The notes beneath the pieces are model-generated. The model was not told the DNA's origin, made no database searches, and saw only the letters and a list, made by a program, of their open reading frames with translations. The position numbers and the translations under genes are program-made. From Gordionus sp. m RMFG-2023 (taxonomy: Eukaryota > Nematomorpha > Gordioida > Chordodea > Parachordodidae), in contig NC_088776.1 of assembly GCF_954871325.1 (NCBI RefSeq), forward strand, positions 58,490,954 through 58,554,953: a DNA stretch of 64,000 nucleotides, written 5' to 3'. Each line of letters opens with the position of its first letter. Positions within the stretch are counted from its first letter, which is position 1. Of the stretch, positions 60,249-64,000 are shown piece by piece.

Positions 60249-61724
60249 TTAGTCAATATAATTATTAAAGAGTGACGTAAACAAATCGTCTAGACTAATA
60301 ATGGGCATCTTATTTTTGAAAAAGGATCGGTCTATAGGGTTGATTTCAAATAGGAAATAATCACGTTCATTTGAATTTGGATTGTCAATCATAATTTTTA
60401 ATAAAGAATTTTGGTCGAGATTTGGAAATGACGGCTCTGGCTCGTTTAACGAGGTGGAAACTAGTCTACCACGTTTAAGGATAGCCAAAACGTCGTTTTT
60501 AGATCTAAGCGACTTATTTTTGCATTCATTCACGCTTTTATGACCAAGTGCTTTAAAGTGAGATATTTGTTCCTTAACGCTAACCCTCAGCGCTAAGTCG
60601 ACTTTGTGCATAATATTATTGGCCGTTATGCTTCTATCCAACGCCTTGGATTCTAGCTGGCTTTTGCTAATATCTTGGAGGATTTCTAACTTCCCTGCGA
60701 GTGTTTTCAAATTTGAGAAGGTGTTAGGTTGATTCAGGATTTTCATAACATCATCAGCTAAAGCCTTATCAGAATTGGCTTTTTCGGTGGTAGAGACGCA
60801 ATGTGTGTAGGCGTTAATCCATGCTTGCAAATGGACGGTGTTATCAAGATTTGGAGATGCTCGATTATCATTAAATATTGAATTTCGTTCCGAGGTTTGC
60901 TCCAATTGGGACCACATCTTAAGGATAGTGGAGGTTTCCACAGAACTGATGGAGCTAACAGGATCACGTCTACGCAAATTTCTATCGAGCACAACTTGGA
61001 GCTGGCACGATACTTGGATAAAACAACATTCCACATTTCCTAACCCACAATCCAGCCTTAGTCCCATTTCTAAGCATTCGCGTTTCATGCTAGGATAATA
61101 CATGTTGTCGTCGAGCAGGATATAAAGAGTCGTAATATTCATGGCACTGGATAAGCCAACGAATAAGGAATGTTCTACGAGGTGACAAAAATCATGTCTC
61201 AGTTTCCTTAAAAGTTTAGAATCAGCGGAGAGCTGGGTTAGATCGTCACCTATTAGGATTAGTTCTTGTCTAAATTTTGGCATAAAGCTGGTATTGTAGT
61301 ATGTATCATCATTTCCATTACGACCACCCATTGAATTAGACGAAAAGAAACTTCGCAAGTTAATCGTAAAAACTTCGACGCATTTCAAAATTTCTTGCCT
61401 TAAAGACTTCCAGAGCTTTCGATTATGATTAGGCTCATTGGTGGATTCACGTTCTTCCAATACTTCATTATCCCCTTTATACAGGTTCAGGTCTTTCGAG
61501 ATAATTTTATCGTATTCAACGTGAATGGCCAAATTATTTGAAGGGTCATCGGGAAGTAAATAGCGATCCTCGAGAATAGGGGAGGACTCATTTTCCAAAT
61601 GTTCGTACGTGCACAATTGACTAAACTGTAAGTTTGAAGAGTTGATAAGATGGACTAAATTGCGAGCTAAGGTTGTTTTTCCGCTACAGGGAACTCCACT
61701 GAATACGATTAAACGAATACGCAT
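60249..61724 (-). CDS. PSTK: L-seryl-tRNA(Sec) kinase (phosphoseryl-tRNA kinase)
   Basis: 491 residues in one uninterrupted exon. The enzyme phosphorylates Ser-tRNA(Sec) with ATP; SepSecS then converts the product to Sec-tRNA(Sec). The N-terminus has a P-loop GVPCSGKTT (residues 10-18). WKSLRQEILKCVE (105-117) matches the QWKLLRQELLKYLE segment of the human enzyme. YILLDDNMYYPSMKRE (201-216) matches its LVLDDNFYYQSMRYE, and VECCFIQVSCQ..VVLDRN (231-249) the following strand with a Q.RN-like pattern. ITANNIMHKVDLALR (366-380) matches the family's STNILHKTDQTLRR. At 491 residues it is longer than the human protein (about 350), with extra material near 45-100, 125-150 and after 400. The next gene upstream on the same strand ends 109 bp away. 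Presence of PSTK implies that this organism makes selenoproteins. Confidence 0.88.
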   Translation of the reverse strand: MRIRLIVFSGVPCSGKTTLARNLVHLINSSNLQFSQLCTYEHLENESSPILEDRYLLPDDPSNNLAIHVEYDKIISKDLNLYKGDNEVLEERESTNEPNHNRKLWKSLRQEILKCVEVFTINLRSFFSSNSMGGRNGNDDTYYNTSFMPKFRQELILIGDDLTQLSADSKLLRKLRHDFCHLVEHSLFVGLSSAMNITTLYILLDDNMYYPSMKRECLEMGLRLDCGLGNVECCFIQVSCQLQVVLDRNLRRRDPVSSISSVETSTILKMWSQLEQTSERNSIFNDNRASPNLDNTVHLQAWINAYTHCVSTTEKANSDKALADDVMKILNQPNTFSNLKTLAGKLEILQDISKSQLESKALDRSITANNIMHKVDLALRVSVKEQISHFKALGHKSVNECKNKSLRSKNDVLAILKRGRLVSTSLNEPEPSFPNLDQNSLLKIMIDNPNSNERDYFLFEINPIDRSFFKNKMPIISLDDLFTSLFNNYID

Positions 61725-61790
61725 TTAGTTTAATTTTAAAGAAATTAGTCTTTTTTTATATAAAATAATAAATAGTGAAAATTTAACAAT

Positions 61791-61831
61791 TTTATTGAAA
61801 AGGGAGGGGTGAAGGATATTTTTATTTTATT
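61791..61831 (-). terminator. Poly(A) signals of the gene upstream of PSTK
   Basis: Three AATAAA hexamers on the - strand (61,826-61,831, 61,821-61,826 and 61,791-61,796) directly follow the TGA at 61,834. The first overlaps the stop region almost immediately, so the 3' untranslated region must be very short and ends within about 100 bp of the PSTK start codon. Confidence 0.5.
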
Positions 61832-61833
61832 TT

Positions 61834-62316
61834 TCAAAAATCGATTTCTTCATATTGAATCAAATTTCGAAAGGGATTTTCTTCTATAACATCGTCTTGT
61901 TGCACGTTGTTATTCGAATTTTGATCGATTGAAGAAACGTTTTCCGGGGTTTTAGGTATATTTTTAGCGCGATCGTCGTAAAAACTTGCGGGAATTTTAT
62001 CTCGACCATTATTATTATCATTATCTAAATCCCTGCTATTGTGCGTGAGAGCCATGTCATTTTTAGGCAAGTTGGAATTCAAGTTGCCCGAAAAGGTTGA
62101 GGCTCCCCAAGGGTTAGAAATGCGTTTAAATTTTTGTTTGGATGGAATGGGCATGGAAGCGTCCAATTCGGATTGGCTTGGAGTTTGGCTAAGGGAAGAG
62201 GGGACGTTTCGATGGTCCGTGGATATTTTTCTGAAAGTTGGGTGTGGGGAGGCGATAAATAAAAATTTGGTAAATAATTGAATATAAGGCATATTTGCAT
62301 TTTTTTTAACATACAA
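61834..62316 (-). CDS. Unknown protein or last exon, low-complexity hydrophilic C-terminus
   Basis: A 160-codon frame ending in NPFRNLIQYEEIDF. The product is rich in Ser, Pro, Asn and Asp and likely disordered. Visible features are a KQKFKRISNPWGASTF segment, PASFYDD, an Asn-rich stretch and an NPF tripeptide near the C-terminus (NPF can bind EH domains, though one copy is weak evidence). I do not recognise the family. The first methionine at 62,316 may not be the true start: a strong 3' splice site (tatcgcctccccacacccaactttcag on the - strand, split here as cctccccacaccc + aactttcag) would begin an exon at about 62,230, giving KISTDHRNVPSS as first residues. The region then could be the terminal exon of a larger gene whose other exons lie to the right. 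It is co-directional with PSTK, 109 bp upstream. Confidence 0.6.
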   Translation of the reverse strand: MYVKKNANMPYIQLFTKFLFIASPHPTFRKISTDHRNVPSSLSQTPSQSELDASMPIPSKQKFKRISNPWGASTFSGNLNSNLPKNDMALTHNSRDLDNDNNNGRDKIPASFYDDRAKNIPKTPENVSSIDQNSNNNVQQDDVIEENPFRNLIQYEEIDF

Positions 62317-63365
62317 ATAAAAAACATTCTATTTTATATTTTAATGCCATAATGATAGGACAAAATGCATAAAAGTTGCTCAAGGGTGGCTCATAGTTAA
62401 TCCACGATACAAATTCTGTTATCTAGATTCATTTATCACAATTAATTTTAAAAGAGAAAAAATATCACTATAATTTTGTGGAGATAGGTAGGCAATGAAT
62501 TGAAAAAAAACTTATCTAATAAAAAAAAACATATTAATTTTCTCTCTAAGTCTGTGTCCATTAAAAAAGATCGAAAAGTTTAAAAAAACTTTCGCAAATT
62601 TTTCAAGTTTATAAAATTTTCTAGAATTATGTTTCGGACATGTTTTTATATTTATATTTAAAATAGCTTATTTATTTATTTTCATAAAATTTAGTAATTC
62701 CACGATAAATCGACCAAAATAACGTGATTTTCGAAAGACCATTTTTAATATAGATAAAACTTGGCATAAAGGTTAAATAGATTGTATATTTTAGAAAATT
62801 CAAGATTTTAATGCCATAGCTCAAAATATATCTCCAGTTATAGACCTTTTCTAAATTCGATGAGAGCCATTGCCTCTTTTAACGAATATCATATTACTCA
62901 AAATATTTTTGGCCTAAAGTAACAAATTAATTATATATCATTATGTAGCCCAAAATATTATCGTTCAGAAAATGCAAAAATTATTTTAAAAGTATTTTCA
63001 GTGTCGCTGTATTTCCGGTAAAACAAAAAAATATTTTAAAAAGGGCCTAAAACTAATTAACCAATCTACTTAAATATTTAAGTAAAAATATTATTGGAAA
63101 AAAATAACAACTTATTTCTATAATATACAATCTATTTATCTTTCATATCATTTCTTAAGTTGACAAAATTTCCTCACAAAAAAGAGTGATTATATGGGAT
63201 CAATATCAAATCAATAAAGTAGATTGGTTGCAATCATTGTAATAGCATTATAAAATGTAAAGGCAAAACAATATCCCCTCAATCAATATGATAGGTTCAA
63301 TTCACATCTCAGTAAAAAGTGTAATAAAATTGACATTTTTTTAAAGACTGTGCATTACCAATTTC
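62317..63365. other. Intergenic or intron, no gene seen
   Basis: AT-rich sequence with no recognisable frame. If the 61,834-62,230 segment is a terminal exon, upstream exons or the promoter should be here or beyond the window. Confidence 0.4.
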
Positions 63366-63905
63366 TTTATCTAAAAAAAATTACTTTTAAAGATAAGTTG
63401 CTAAAGTTATTTAAAAATAATAATATATAATATACCTTTTAAAACTGTTAATTCAAAAGATTTTATATGTTATCTTGATTGTTCTGTGAAATTAATATGC
63501 TTACAATACGATTAAATTGCAAAGGTATAATACATTTGCAAAAATAGAACAGTTGGTAAAGGAAATAATGTCTAAAAATAAAAGTCTGAAAATTATTCAT
63601 CTGACATTTGGAATAACCCACAATCCATTTTATCGATGATGATTTAACATTAATTTTGGATGTTGCTCCATCAGGTGAAAATATATTTAAAGCCTTTGTT
63701 AAAATAATTAAAAATTATAATTTGGAGAATAAAAATTTTTCTATAATTTGGATAATGCAACTAATAATAAAACCTTTATTGATATATTCTTTAACATTAA
63801 TAAAAATAGGGCACAGCAAATGCTTTGCCCATGTAATTTAATCTCCAAAGAAATTTTAAAATTTTTAGACCCTTCAATTTTAAAATTAAGAAACATTAAA
63901 TGATT
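63366..63905 (+). pseudogene. Unidentified coding-like region, broken
   Basis: Successive stretches of the + strand look like protein of one gene but fall in different frames: VNSKDFICYLDCSVKLICLQ, KIEQLVKEIMSKNKSLKIIH, LILDVAPSGENIFKAFVKII, and AQQMLCPCNLISKEILKFLD before a stop near 63,903. Cysteine, aspartate and glutamate content is higher than in the surrounding DNA. I do not recognise it. It may be a decayed gene or an element, or partly chance. Confidence 0.3.
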
Positions 63906-64000
63906 CATAATTCTCCAAAAGTTAAATTTATTTAAAAATATATGTAGCTTACTACACCCTCTTCTAATTTTTTAAAACCAAAATTAGATTGTGAAATAAA

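Overview
The window looks like nuclear DNA of an AT-rich animal (roughly four fifths A+T by eye). It has intron-rich, repeat-filled DNA, RTE-type LINEs, hAT transposons, a Ty3/Gypsy fossil, a long satellite array, and one clear conserved gene: phosphoseryl-tRNA(Sec) kinase, part of eukaryotic selenocysteine synthesis. Sparse genes, microexons and RTE elements would suit a flatworm or another compositionally extreme invertebrate, but the sequence alone does not fix the phylum.

Region 1-30 kb holds what I consider the main discovery: a micro-exon gene on the + strand. A 58-nt first exon encodes a signal peptide. It is followed by at least fourteen internal exons of only 9, 12, 15, 18 or 21 nt. 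Every one is a multiple of three, lies between an AG acceptor and a GT donor, and is in phase 1. Joined, they read through without a stop (95 codons to the last exon I can support). Twelve of the fourteen fall into repeat families (A, B, C, D), because blocks of intron plus microexon were duplicated. Other copies of the same blocks have lost their splice sites or exon and look dead. The introns have collected insertions: a LINE fragment inside the family-A array, gag and pol fossils of LTR elements, a hAT element with a perfect 8-bp target duplication, a second and third hAT relic, a MITE, a 17-bp minisatellite and a G-quadruplex-like tract. The 3' end of the gene was not found.

Region 30-37.4 kb has no gene I can recognise. 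It contains short repeats and an approximately 2.8-kb segment with strand-asymmetric composition, flanked by related ~130-bp direct repeats and carrying a CCHC zinc-knuckle reading frame. From 37.4 to 58.1 kb lies a satellite of about 192-bp monomers, each built around a 17-bp palindrome, with higher-order structure: a 7-monomer (~1.34 kb) unit followed by a 3-monomer (~578 bp) unit. A Ty3/Gypsy element inserted in the satellite (47,692-56,804), and RTE LINEs inserted in one of its LTRs, including one with an intact 981-codon endonuclease/reverse-transcriptase frame.

Region 58-64 kb is the ordinary gene-bearing end: PSTK on the - strand, a second - strand gene (or last exon) of unknown function ending only about 110 bp upstream of it, and two weak coding-like stretches.
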